From NCBI GenBank assembly GCA_019634385.1, contig JAHQVK010000020.1:1-44246 (forward strand): a stretch of 44,246 nucleotides of DNA. The letters are read 5' to 3'. Position 1 is the first letter of the stretch. The number at the start of each line of letters is the position of its first letter. This stretch comes from Myxococcales bacterium. GTDB lineage: Bacteria; Myxococcota; Kuafuiibacteriia; Kuafuiibacteriales; Kuafuiibacteriaceae. Under the pieces are notes generated by a model. That model saw only the letters and a program-made list of their open reading frames with translations, searched no databases and was not told the origin of the DNA. Shown here one piece after another: positions 9,124 to 17,675 of this stretch. Made by a program: the position numbers and the translations under genes.

Positions 9124-9301
9124 CAGCCGGTTGATTTGGCCATGTGTGTAGCTGTCGAGCCAGGCTTTTCGTGAAACGCTCTGACGACGAGGCGAGCGTA
9201 CCTGGCGGTACGCGACCGAGGAGAGACTTCTCGTGGTCAGGACCTTTCACGGAAAGACCGGCCGACAGGATACGTGCAGGGCTAGATCAACAGGCTGCTA
9301 A
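9120..9301 (-). repeat. Element A, copy 2
   Basis: This full-length copy of about 182 bp is in the opposite orientation to copies 1, 3 and 4. Its terminal repeats are CTAGCAGCCGGTTGATTTGG and the inverted counterpart ending CAGGCTGCTA, with the final CTAG changed to CTAA. The interior palindrome is GTGAAACGCTCTGACGACG against CGTGGTCAGGACCTTTCAC, with a central hairpin GCGTACCTGGCGGTACGC. It abuts element B copy 2 through one shared CTAG and lies just upstream of the DUF885 lipoprotein gene. Confidence 0.88.
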
Positions 9302-9344
9302 GGCTTCGTTGACGGGGTCAAGCCACAGTCCCTATACACTATCA

Positions 9345-11327
9345 ATGTCACGAAACGTGCACACTGTGATAGAAACCACAACTAGAGCCTACTGGTGGTC
9401 CGTTCTGCTGCTTGCATGCTTTCTATCCGCATGCGCAACAACAAGAACAAGTACGGATCTAGACGTTGGTGACAAGATCGTTGATACCTCCTCTTCAGCC
9501 TCTGCTAGAAATTCCATCACCAAAACCACGACCCTAGTGTCCGCGCGAGATTCCACCATCTCCCCCGCAGCGTCAGACCCATTCGTCGTGTGGCTCGATG
9601 AGCAGTATGAAATCGAGATACAAACCAGCCCCATTCAGATGACGTTTTTGGGGCGAGACGACAAGAAGGACCAACTCGATGATTGGTCGGTCTATGCCTT
9701 TGATAAACAGCTAGCACTTAAAGCCAAAAGTGTAAAAGAGATGCGCGCTCGTTTCAATTACCAGAACCTAAGACCCGAGCAACAGATCGCTTATGATCTC
9801 TGGGTTTTCCAATACGAAATCATGAAAGCTGAGCGACCGTTTATCAATGATGCGTTTTTCTTCAATCAAATGAGCGGCCTCCACTCCTTCCTAGCTACAT
9901 TCATGATAAACTTCCATCGAGTAGAAACTGCCAACGATGTGATATCCTATATAAAGCGTCTCCTGCAATTCCCTCGAGTCTTTGACCAACTCCTGCATCG
10001 AGCCACTATTGGCGCCACCGAACGCGGTATTCAAACCCCTAGATTCGCACTCGAAGGCACGATCAAACAGTCTAAGGCGATCATCACCGGGCAGCCTTTC
10101 TCCCCAGGTAAAGATAGTGATCTTTGGGCAGATATTAAGACCGAAATACGCAAACTCGAAAAGGCAAAGACAATCCCCCCCCAAGAGAGTAAGGTCTTAC
10201 TACAAGCAGCAGAAGAAGCCTTATTAACCGCCGTCCTCCCCTCCTATAATAAGATTATCGCCTGGGCAAAGTCGATGCTCAAAACCGCCCCAGCAACAGC
10301 CACGGGAGTAGTGAATCAACCCAATGGCACTGACTACTATGCGTTTCGCCTAAGGCAGCAAACAACCACAGACAAAAGTCCGGAGGAAATTCACCAAATT
10401 GGCCTCAAAGAGGTTGCTCGAATTCGAAAAGAGATGATTGGGATTATGAAGAGCGTGGGATTCTCAGGCACTCTTCCAGAATTCTTTGAGCATATTCGAA
10501 CTGCCGAATGGAACTACTATCCAAACACGGATGAAGGACGCGCCGCGTACATTGCCGACGCGGCAAAGGCGATACATCAAATCGAACTAAACCTTCCCGA
10601 CTACTTCGGTACCCTCCCCAAGGCCAAGCTTATCGTGAAGCGGGTGGAGGCATTCCGAGAACGTGACGGGGCTGCGCAACACTACTACCCAGCGACACCG
10701 GATGGTTCCAGGCCGGGCATCTACTACGCGCACTTATCGGACATGACCGCCATGCCTAAAAACCAACTGGAAGTCATCGCTTACCATGAGGGCATACCCG
10801 GACACCACATGCAGACCTCGATCGCTCAAGAGCTACAAACAGTGCCCCAATTTCAGACGCAAGCATCGTTCGCCGCCTACGCCGAAGGATGGGCTCTCTA
10901 CTCAGAAGCACTAGCCAAAGAACTACCCGGAACCTACGCTGATCCCTATTCTGACTTTGGTCGTCTGACAACCGAAATTTGGAGAGCAATTCGACTCGTA
11001 GTGGATAGTGGGCTCCATGCTAAAGGCTGGACCGAAGAACAGGCCATTGCATACTTCAAGGCGAATAGTCCTGAACCCTTGGAAAGCATCATCTCTGAAG
11101 TCCAAAGATACATAGTGATGCCAGGACAAGCAACTTCCTACAAGATAGGTATGTTAACTATTCAATCCCTTAGAAAGTATGCATCCCAGACGCTCGGAGA
11201 ACACTTTGAACTCAAAGATTTCCATGATCAGATTCTTGGAAGCGGTTCACTACCCCTGGGCCTTCTCGAGCGAAAAATCCATCAATGGGTTGCCAGTAAG
11301 TCCGCCAAGACTGCAGCTCCAAACTAG
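9345..11327 (+). CDS. DUF885-family lipoprotein, probable metallopeptidase
   Basis: The product is about 660 residues from ATG 9345. A frame open from 9144 runs through element A and is not a credible N-terminus. From ATG 9345 the protein has a basic start, a hydrophobic stretch WWSVLLLACFLSAC and a lipobox LSAC, so it is probably an outer-membrane or periplasmic lipoprotein. The body matches the DUF885 family. Its zinc-site-like motif HEGIPGHH is at residues 481-488, followed by AAYAEGWALYSEALAKE, which supplies the third acidic ligand in related peptidases. The family is widespread and poorly characterised; peptidase activity is inferred from the motif. Element A copy 2 separates the gene from its upstream neighbour, so it probably has its own promoter near 9300-9340. 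Confidence 0.9.
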   Translation: MSRNVHTVIETTTRAYWWSVLLLACFLSACATTRTSTDLDVGDKIVDTSSSASARNSITKTTTLVSARDSTISPAASDPFVVWLDEQYEIEIQTSPIQMTFLGRDDKKDQLDDWSVYAFDKQLALKAKSVKEMRARFNYQNLRPEQQIAYDLWVFQYEIMKAERPFINDAFFFNQMSGLHSFLATFMINFHRVETANDVISYIKRLLQFPRVFDQLLHRATIGATERGIQTPRFALEGTIKQSKAIITGQPFSPGKDSDLWADIKTEIRKLEKAKTIPPQESKVLLQAAEEALLTAVLPSYNKIIAWAKSMLKTAPATATGVVNQPNGTDYYAFRLRQQTTTDKSPEEIHQIGLKEVARIRKEMIGIMKSVGFSGTLPEFFEHIRTAEWNYYPNTDEGRAAYIADAAKAIHQIELNLPDYFGTLPKAKLIVKRVEAFRERDGAAQHYYPATPDGSRPGIYYAHLSDMTAMPKNQLEVIAYHEGIPGHHMQTSIAQELQTVPQFQTQASFAAYAEGWALYSEALAKELPGTYADPYSDFGRLTTEIWRAIRLVVDSGLHAKGWTEEQAIAYFKANSPEPLESIISEVQRYIVMPGQATSYKIGMLTIQSLRKYASQTLGEHFELKDFHDQILGSGSLPLGLLERKIHQWVASKSAKTAAPN

Positions 11328-11400
11328 GGCCTTCTTTAGCCTAGGAAGAGTTCTATACTCCAAAGTGCACTTGAGTTGAGCATCTCGCTCAGCTCACACC

Positions 11401-11435
11401 CGCAACGAGGCCCGGAAGGTAAATACATGCCCTAG
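11401..11435. repeat. Element B, copy 3 (right-end remnant)
   Basis: GGCCCGGAAGGTAAATACAT followed by GCCCTAG resembles the right end of element B at 42515-42552 (GGCCCCGGAGGGAGGGTAAA followed by GACACGCCCTAG) with several substitutions. It ends in the CTAG shared with element A copy 3. No left end is visible. Confidence 0.5.
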
Positions 11436-11612
11436 CAGCCGGTTGATCTGGCCCTGCAAGCATCTATCGGCCGGTCTTTCCGTGAAAGGTCCTGACCACG
11501 AAAAGTCTCTCCTCGGTCACGTACCGCCTGGTACGTTCGCCTCGTCGTCAGAGCGTTTCACGAAAAGCCTGGCTCGACAGCTACACACATGGCCAAATCA
11601 ACCGGCTACTAG
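11432..11612 (+). repeat. Element A, copy 3
   Basis: This complete copy of 181 bp begins CTAGCAGCCGGTTGATCTGG and ends AATCAACCGGCTACTAG. The interior palindrome and the central GTACCGCCTGGTAC hairpin are preserved. It lies between the convergent DUF885 and asparagine-synthetase-like genes, 14 bp from the stop codon of the latter. At this position it could act as a bidirectional terminator, but no U-tract is present. Confidence 0.9.
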
Positions 11613-11626
11613 CAGGCCGGCACTAC

Positions 11627-13507
11627 CTATCTATCCGGCCAGCGAATATTCGTCACTCCAAAGCTATCGGCTAGTAACTGCAGCCCAAGTACGCCATTCA
11701 AGACCATAGCCTCCACCAACGAAACTTGGTCGAGCCCCGGCTCACTCAGTCTACTAAGCATACGGTGAACTTCTTCAGCCGCAAAGATACCCAAAGCATC
11801 CAACTTGTCTTTGGTTAAGGTGTCTCGCACCCAGGAACTCATTCCTGGGCCGAAGGGCCAAATTGGATTACGGTACCGAAGATTTTTTTCCCGCATTCGC
11901 CTGAACGATCGAAGATCATCCAAGAGGGCGTATCGTACAGCGTGCATCCCACCTCCTCTCGATAGGTCAGAAGGATTGAGCTTAGAAGAACACATAACCA
12001 TCCGCTGATCTACGTATGGTAAGTAAGTTTCTAATCCTGAGTGCGCAGCTAATCGGTCATTGCGCCACAACTCGGATTCAAGGGCGGTTTTCTGATGAAC
12101 CCTCAACGCTCGATACTGCCGTTTTGATAAAAACAGTGGTGCACCTTCGATAACTTGAGGCCAACGGGAGGGGCCTGATGGTAATCTATGTCGACGATGA
12201 ACTAGTGAGTCTGCAACAAAGGCGGTTACAACCCAAGACTCCAGTTGACTAGGAATAGCTCCCCATCGACGACCGTAGTGAGATGCCATCCTCCAACTAT
12301 TCCTAAGAGCTCGGGGCAGTCCTGGAAACCGACGAAGTCGAGTAGTCATCCACATCCTCTCCCACCACCCCCGATTCGCATAATAACTATTCTTTCCACC
12401 CAACACACTATCTACCCCTACAGATGAAAAGACCCCTCGTCTGCCATCAGCGACAGCCGCTCTATAGATTTGCGCTTCACAAAATGGTGATGAGCCAAGT
12501 GCCGGAACCTCCAAAGCTCGCACGACTTGAAGATAATCAGATGCTTCTAACCGTTGCAGCGAAACACCAACATGCGCTACGTCCAAAATCTCAGCGATGC
12601 GTTCCGCCCATTGAAAGTGATGACTGCCTGAACGCGAACCATCAAAACCACCCTGGAATAGGGTCAGCTGAGTGTTAGCTTCAGCAATCAAACCAGCCAG
12701 AAGCACCGACCCCGGTTCTTCTCGTACCCACAGCGCCGACTGCGCTGGTACCGGACCCAGAACATCACGTAGTCGTCCCCGAATATGACCGGCTTGTGCT
12801 TGATCCAGGCCTTCATCGCCGGCCGGAAGCTGAGTAACGTGCTGCTTCTGTCCACGGGTTCGGTACGGAGCCGAATACCATTGGCCCTGTACAACTTTCC
12901 CGGAGCGATCGACGCGCAACCAGGTGCCGGAAGGCAGCTGTTCAATACCTACAAACAGTGTACCGGGAGAAACGGGATGCCCTACAGAGAATACATCCAT
13001 AACCCCCCGGCCATCAAAGCATGGCTCCACCTTACCGCTTGCAAGAAGAGCTTTGGCTTCGGAGGCGAAGAGAAGCATCCGCCCATAGTCGACCCAAGAA
13101 TAACATAGAGGCCGCTGCCCAAACGCATCTCGACCGAGCAACAACTGATGGGTATGAGCATCCCAAAGCGCCAACAAAAATGGTCCATCGATGAACCGAA
13201 AGAGCCCTTCTCCCCATCGGTTATATAGCTGCTCTATCTCCTCCGAGAGGGGTCGGTTCGTAGCCCCTGATCGGAGTCGAATACGACCATCAACCGCCCA
13301 TACTAGATTTGCGTTCCCGTTTCGATACGGCCCTTTCGGTATGGTTTTTGGCCCCCGCATTCCGAGGCCCAAGGTGTCACCAGAAACCGCACCTCGGTGA
13401 GACTGCGGGCAACGCTCGTTGAGCGTATCCAACATACGCCCGAGGAGCCTACTGCCCACCGATATGTCGAGTGAGTTTGGCGCAAAGTAACCAGCCAGCC
13501 CTCCCAT
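11627..13507 (-). CDS. Asparagine-synthetase-like pseudoenzyme
   Basis: The 626-residue product has the two-domain AsnB layout: an N-terminal class II amidotransferase domain (GEGLFRFIDGPFLLALWD, LLGRDAFGQRPLCY, FASEAKALL) and a C-terminal synthetase domain (LETYLPYVDQRMVMCSSKLNP, REKNLRYRNPIWPFG). Every catalytic motif is changed. The invariant Cys2 nucleophile is Gly (MGGLAGYF), the SGGLDSS pyrophosphate loop is REEPGS at about 262-267, and the later SGEGSDE motif is SSVGVDS near 361. The frame is intact, so the protein is probably made but cannot be a normal asparagine synthetase. It may bind a ligand, scaffold, or have a new activity. It is divergent from trpS with 82 bp between them. Confidence 0.85.
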   Translation of the reverse strand: MGGLAGYFAPNSLDISVGSRLLGRMLDTLNERCPQSHRGAVSGDTLGLGMRGPKTIPKGPYRNGNANLVWAVDGRIRLRSGATNRPLSEEIEQLYNRWGEGLFRFIDGPFLLALWDAHTHQLLLGRDAFGQRPLCYSWVDYGRMLLFASEAKALLASGKVEPCFDGRGVMDVFSVGHPVSPGTLFVGIEQLPSGTWLRVDRSGKVVQGQWYSAPYRTRGQKQHVTQLPAGDEGLDQAQAGHIRGRLRDVLGPVPAQSALWVREEPGSVLLAGLIAEANTQLTLFQGGFDGSRSGSHHFQWAERIAEILDVAHVGVSLQRLEASDYLQVVRALEVPALGSSPFCEAQIYRAAVADGRRGVFSSVGVDSVLGGKNSYYANRGWWERMWMTTRLRRFPGLPRALRNSWRMASHYGRRWGAIPSQLESWVVTAFVADSLVHRRHRLPSGPSRWPQVIEGAPLFLSKRQYRALRVHQKTALESELWRNDRLAAHSGLETYLPYVDQRMVMCSSKLNPSDLSRGGGMHAVRYALLDDLRSFRRMREKNLRYRNPIWPFGPGMSSWVRDTLTKDKLDALGIFAAEEVHRMLSRLSEPGLDQVSLVEAMVLNGVLGLQLLADSFGVTNIRWPDR

Positions 13508-13589
13508 TTGTCTTGACGTACTTCGCTCTCGGGATGCCGAGAACCAGAAGCGGCTCTCAACTTGACCTCAAGCCCAAAGCACGAGCGGT

Positions 13590-14660
13590 ATGCGCCATAT
13601 GACCGGCGAGGCGAAACGGGTGCTCACTGGCATTAAACCTACCGGCACCCTCCACCTTGGTAATTATTTCGGAGCCATCCGACCAGCGATTGAGTTGGCC
13701 AAACAACACGATTCGTTCCTCTTTCTGGCTGATCTACACGCACTTACCATTCAACCCGACCCGGCTCGGCTACGGGAAGAAACCTATGGTATAGCCGCTG
13801 CTTGGATAGCCCTTGGCGTCGATCCCGAAAGGACGATTTTTTACCGTCAGAGCGATATCGCTGAAATCCCCACTCTCGCCTGGATACTCTCTTGTTGCTT
13901 ACCTCTCGGTTATTTAAACCGAGCCCACAGCTTCAAAGACATGACCACCAAAGGCAGCGATGCCGGTAACATTTTGCATGGGCTGTACAGCTATCCGGTG
14001 CTCATGGCAGCAGACATATTACTGTTTGCCGCGGATCAGGTTCCGGTAGGTAAGGATCAAAAGCAACACTTAGAAATTGCCCAAGAGGCAGCCAGAAAGT
14101 TCAACCACATCTATGGGCAGGGGGAGGCTATTCTCAAAGTCCCCGAGGCCCTCATCGATGAGCGAGTGATGACTATCCCCGGCCTTGATGGTCGCAAAAT
14201 GTCTAAAAGCTATGGAAATACCCTCACTCCCTTTATGACCCCGAAAGAGGTCAAGAAAGCGCTCAAGCGCCTAGTAACTGACTCTACCGAGTACGGCCAG
14301 CCCTTGCCGACAGAAAGTGATACGATCCTTACCCTAATTAACCTTTTGAACCCAGAACGGGCCCAATTACTAGCCACCAACTACCAAACCGGACGCAAAG
14401 ACCCATCCGTCAACGACACGTCTTTGGATGAGCCCTCGGTGAATTATTTTGGATGGGGAGATGCCAAAGCTGCGCTCAACGAAGTCCTTGAAGATCACTT
14501 CAAAGAAGCACGGGAACGCTACCAAGAGCTCATGAGTGATACCCGTAAACTAGAACACCTCCTCACCCTCGGAGCTGAACGTGCTCGAGCAGTCGCTCGC
14601 CCAATCTTACGCCGTGTTTTAGACCTAACCGGTCTCACTACTCAGCTCCCCTCAAGCTGA
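13590..14660 (+). CDS. trpS: Tryptophanyl-tRNA synthetase
   Basis: The 356-residue class I synthetase charges tRNA-Trp with tryptophan in the cytoplasm. The HIGH-type motif GTLHLGNYFG lies at 19-28 and the KMSKS motif GRKMSKSYGN near 201-210, with ILSCCLPLGYLNRAHSFKD and DQVPVGKDQKQHLEIAQEAA typical of TrpS. The length is slightly above the usual 330-340 residues. ATG 13599, three codons in, is an alternative start, and neither has a clear Shine-Dalgarno. The 108 bases after the stop codon hold no gene and separate it from the convergent SEFIR gene. No T-box or trp leader is seen in the short upstream gap. Confidence 0.96.
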   Translation: MRHMTGEAKRVLTGIKPTGTLHLGNYFGAIRPAIELAKQHDSFLFLADLHALTIQPDPARLREETYGIAAAWIALGVDPERTIFYRQSDIAEIPTLAWILSCCLPLGYLNRAHSFKDMTTKGSDAGNILHGLYSYPVLMAADILLFAADQVPVGKDQKQHLEIAQEAARKFNHIYGQGEAILKVPEALIDERVMTIPGLDGRKMSKSYGNTLTPFMTPKEVKKALKRLVTDSTEYGQPLPTESDTILTLINLLNPERAQLLATNYQTGRKDPSVNDTSLDEPSVNYFGWGDAKAALNEVLEDHFKEARERYQELMSDTRKLEHLLTLGAERARAVARPILRRVLDLTGLTTQLPSS

Positions 14661-14768
14661 AATGTCGGCAAGAGCAACTGACAGCCCCGGGGCCGATCGA
14701 ACCCAACCCCAGTCGCCGCGCTCGGCTTTTCCGTGCTTCCGCTCAAACCTATCCGTGCAAAGACATCA

Positions 14769-15617
14769 TCACCCGAATGAGTGACGAGCTGGTGAGTTTA
14801 CTCGAGCACTCGTAGGGCCCAGCCGGCGGGCCAAGGATCTCACACCCTGTCCAACATAACAAGGACGCTGATAACGAGCCATGACTGGAATATGCCGATC
14901 TTGATCAGCACCTTGGAGAAGTACCGGTAGCAATCGGCCTGGACCACGCACAAAGTACTCATAGGCCATTAATCGAAATTCTTGAGCCAACTGATAGAGC
15001 TCAGGAGGCAAAGAAAAAGGCGTTGTCAGGACATTCCTGTATCGGTCCGAGTAGATCGGTGAGCAGGCAAGGATCACTTGATCTGCACCCGAGAAGCGCC
15101 CAGTAACCCACAATAACCAATCCACATCCTTGGGACATTCCGACGTCCATTCAACCAAAAACCCTCGATTTCGGAGCCCAGTGACCAATGGAGCTACTTG
15201 CGCGTTATCTTCCGGCGCAGAGCTTACCGCCACAAACCGCCGCGGAGGTGGAGGAATCGCCCCCCAACGTCTCGGTCGCGGTGCACATCCCCTACTACCA
15301 TAATACGCTAAGGCCTCGAAGACCGCGCAAAAAGCCAGAGATTGCAACTCGGACAGACCAACCTCCAGTGCTCGTTCAAGTATCCTACCCAGCGCATTCT
15401 GTGAACCACGACCTCGCTCGCGAGTATGCGCCACCACAGCCATAGCGTTAGCAGAGGGAGACGATGATAGATGTAGCCTAGAGGCCAACACTCGCCCATC
15501 TGGTAAACCAGACAGCGACTCATGAATGAACTTGCGCAACCGCCGAACATCAGCAAACAACGGGTGCCCCCGGAGTGTCTGAATGAGCTCCCGTCGCAAA
15601 CACTCAGGAAACGACAT
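14769..15617 (-). CDS. SEFIR (TIR-like) domain protein with N-terminal adaptor-like domain
   Basis: The 282-residue product appears to have two domains. Residues 126-255 resemble SEFIR, a TIR relative: the strand RRFVAVSSAPEDNAQVAPLV, LRNRGFLVEW, the ADQVILACSPIYSDRY core, PELYQLAQEF, and RLLPVLLQGAD. Residues 1 to about 90 are helical, with a spacing that recalls effector-associated or death-like domains found fused to SEFIR and TIR modules in bacterial conflict systems (inference). No signal peptide or membrane span is seen, so it is likely cytoplasmic. It is convergent with trpS, and the 2 kb upstream of it is gene-poor, so no obvious partner gene is present. NADase activity is not established for SEFIR proteins as a class. 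Domain recognition is by pattern only. Confidence 0.62.
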   Translation of the reverse strand: MSFPECLRRELIQTLRGHPLFADVRRLRKFIHESLSGLPDGRVLASRLHLSSSPSANAMAVVAHTRERGRGSQNALGRILERALEVGLSELQSLAFCAVFEALAYYGSRGCAPRPRRWGAIPPPPRRFVAVSSAPEDNAQVAPLVTGLRNRGFLVEWTSECPKDVDWLLWVTGRFSGADQVILACSPIYSDRYRNVLTTPFSLPPELYQLAQEFRLMAYEYFVRGPGRLLPVLLQGADQDRHIPVMARYQRPCYVGQGVRSLARRLGPTSARVNSPARHSFG

Positions 15618-16974
15618 ACGTCCTTATGCCATACCTTCAATTTGTTGCATCAATAAACCAATTCTTTACCTAATATCTTAGCAACGGTAGAATCCATATA
15701 CGTAAGCTACACACCCACCGATTACGAGTTTTTTTAGACATTTACGTCATTAACGTTCTCAATCACGCACATTTCTCACGCACCACGCTTTTTTTTCATT
15801 ATTTTTAGATAGATATTCTGACAGTGAAATCATTTTAGTGGGTTGCCCCCCATGGGGATTCCACTGCCAAATAAGGCGCCTTAATTCACCTGGGTAGGTC
15901 TCTCGCACAAACATTCCATCCCCAATCTACCGCGACTCATTCACTTCCACCGATCATCAATTAGAGCACCAACGACTACGCCTCACCACCGGGACATAGG
16001 ATATCTTAAATCTCCAACCATCATGCCACCATGCGCCATAGCCAACACCGATGCAGGCACCTGTATCCTACAATAATGTTCACAATAGCCATGGGGGATT
16101 CTCTTATCAGGTACAGTATGCACCTGATACGTTCATCATCACTGGGCTTATCGTGAGTGAAATCTCAGTGGCCCTACCAAGTCTCGTGCAATAATAGATA
16201 CAAATCTATCACCTAGTAGGGAGTTCCATGAGCGGTGACAACTGGTTGTTCGAAACGGTGCGTTGGGCTAGCAGGCTTCTGCAAAAATATTGCGCGATTC
16301 ACGGAGAGATTGTTGCGTGAATCATTCAACAAGGTTAAGCATACTGGCCTAACTGTTCACAAAGCCAACAGCGGTTCGGTTGGCGAAAAGGCCGACCCTC
16401 TTTCTCAATGGTTTACTCGTGAGAGCGTGTTTTTAGCGTCACGTACGGTCTATCGTTCGTCCCTCATTCGGATCCGCACCCGGTGACCTGGGGTCATCCC
16501 CTTACCATCAAGAGTCTCTCGTTCGTCAACTGGAGCCAAACCCCCAAAGTCCGGAAAGGCAGTTTCCGCCAAATTCTTAGAAACAGTTCCACGCGACGTT
16601 AAATCCCCCTCGGGAGCATTTCGGGATGTCACCTGTTCGACGTAGAATTCGGCAACCCCTAATTAGGGACACCTGATAATGAGGAATATTTCGAGCTATT
16701 CAAAAGCAACACAAGGTATAGAGGCTCGTGCTCACCAAACTAACTAAGCATACCCAAAAATTACTTTCTAAAGCATTATTTTGGTATAGTACTTACGGAC
16801 TGGCACCATATATAGTTGAAGACCAACGATATCCATGCAGTCCTTGTTCAACCGAAGTAAACCCTCGTCTATACAAATTGTATTCACCGAAGCTTTGTTC
16901 CTACAGTAGCAGTCTATATGCTAATCTGAAATGAGCCGGCTCAGGAACAGACAAAAATCTCCACCAAATTGTGA
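15618..16974. other. Gene-poor region upstream of the SEFIR gene
   Basis: About 1.36 kb has no convincing gene. Short open frames at 16235-16486, 16450-16632 and 16728-16934 show no recognisable domain and have poor starts. The first part (15620-15840) is AT-rich with T-runs. Small structures include a hairpin at 16105-16129 and a perfect palindrome CCCTAATTAGGG near 16658. This may be a decayed mobile or defence region, or hold an undetected RNA. The minus-strand end next to 15617 must contain the SEFIR promoter. Confidence 0.6.
16105..16129. other. Inverted repeat in the gene-poor region
   Basis: TATCAGGT and ACCTGATA form a perfect 8-bp stem with a nine-base loop. There is no U-tract, so it is not an obvious terminator. 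It could be a protein binding site or part of a structured RNA; there is no further evidence. Confidence 0.35.
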
Positions 16975-17025
16975 CTAAGGCGTGTCTTTAACGTCAACAA
17001 GGAAATATTACTAAACAACTATTTT

Positions 17026-17139
17026 TACAGCAAAGACCTCTTGGTGATTCTTACAGAAGCAATTCATGTGGTCACGCAGCAGAGCATAACCCCGCGTAGA
17101 AACAGAAACTTGGGCCCAACCAAAGTGATTTCTACTGTA
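17026..17139 (+). repeat. Element C, copy 1 (inside element E)
   Basis: This 114-bp element starts TACAGCAAAGACCTCTTGG and ends AAAGTGATTTCTACTGTA, forming an imperfect terminal inverted repeat. The middle (GTCACGCAGCAGAGCATAAC followed by CCCGCG, AAACAGAAACTTGGG) aligns with the second long copy at 43894-44009. It inserted in E rather than at a CTAG, so it belongs to a different mobile family from A, B, D and E. Confidence 0.7.
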
Positions 17140-17152
17140 GTTAATTTCCGTG

Positions 17153-17184
17153 TAATAAAAAAACCCGCCATTGTCAGTTGGCGG
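17153..17184 (-). terminator. Possible minus-strand intrinsic terminator inside element E
   Basis: Read on the minus strand, CCGCCA and TGGCGG form a six-bp stem with an eight-base loop, followed by GTTTTTTTATTA. This has the shape of a Rho-independent terminator for leftward transcription. No minus-strand gene lies just upstream of it, so it may be carried by the repeat itself. Confidence 0.4.
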
Positions 17185-17276
17185 AGAGCTTATCTACTAG
17201 AGGGGGCAGCAGATCACCGGACATTCAATGCGTCAAGGGGGATATCATAGAGCACGTCCGACAGTAAAGATACACC

Positions 17277-17457
17277 CTAGCAGCCGGTTGATCTAGCCCT
17301 GCACGCATCTATCGGCCGGTCTTTCCGTAAAACGTCCTGACTGCTAGAAGTCTCTCCTCGGTCACGTACCGACAGGTACGCTCGCCTCGTCGTCAGAGCG
17401 TTTCTCGAAAAGCCTGCCTCAATAGCTACACACATGGCCAAATCAACCGGCTGCTAG
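17277..17457 (+). repeat. Element A, copy 4
   Basis: This complete 181-bp copy starts CTAGCAGCCGGTTGATCTAG and ends AAATCAACCGGCTGCTAG. The interior is slightly diverged: CCTGACTGCTAGAAGTC contains an internal CTAG, the kind of site where element D has inserted into copy 5. It is joined to element E by a shared CTAG and lies about 220 bp upstream of the MarR gene. Confidence 0.9.
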
Positions 17458-17599
17458 CTAGATTCTCGTTTAGATAGGTTTCTCAGATTTGTTGCTTGCT
17501 GATGCACCGCGGCATTCGTGGAGTAAAAGCGCCGAATGTACCACTCCCCCCATAAAACCAGAGCTCAGAAGCCTGAACTTAGGATCGACATTTTTTGTG

Positions 17600-17619
17600 C
17601 ACAACGAATTCTCGTTGTG
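17600..17619. promoter_or_regulatory. 20-bp palindrome, probable MarR operator
   Basis: CACAACGAATTCTCGTTGTG has two perfect 8-bp arms around a four-base spacer, centred 66 bp upstream of the MarR GTG start. A second half-site, TTCGTTGTTG, follows at 17631-17640. MarR proteins bind such palindromes of about 16-20 bp as dimers and commonly repress their own gene, so autoregulation is the likely use. Confidence 0.55.
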
Positions 17620-17675
17620 GGTAAGTACCTTTCGTTGTTGACCCAGACTGGGTACAAGGAAATAGAAGTCTGCCG

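Larger units (their letters stand above)
16975..17280 (+). repeat. Element E, copy 1, with nested element C
   Basis: The left end reads CTAAGGCGTGTCTTTAACGTC and the right end GTCCGACAGTAAAGATACACCCTAG, imperfect inverted repeats of the same type as element B. The interior differs from B. The right half (about 17185-17280) resembles 26643-26740 in ACATTCA, CGTC..GGGG, TCATAGA.C and CGTCC.AC.GTTAA. An element C occupies 17026-17139. The final CTAG (17277-17280) is shared with element A copy 4. Confidence 0.6.

Noticed and set aside
9144..9344. N-terminal extension of the DUF885 lipoprotein
   Set aside because: The extension is translated from element A. The signal peptide and lipobox start at ATG 9345, so the true start is there.
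16235..16632. Short overlapping frames in the gene-poor region
   Set aside because: No domain, poor starts and conflicting strands. A GTACGG-containing stretch near 16442 recalled a group II intron domain V, but the paired strand and bulge do not fit.
16728..16934. Short plus-strand frame of 68 codons
   Set aside because: The translation is low in recognisable features, rich in Tyr/Ser/Cys and without a ribosome binding site; likely chance.
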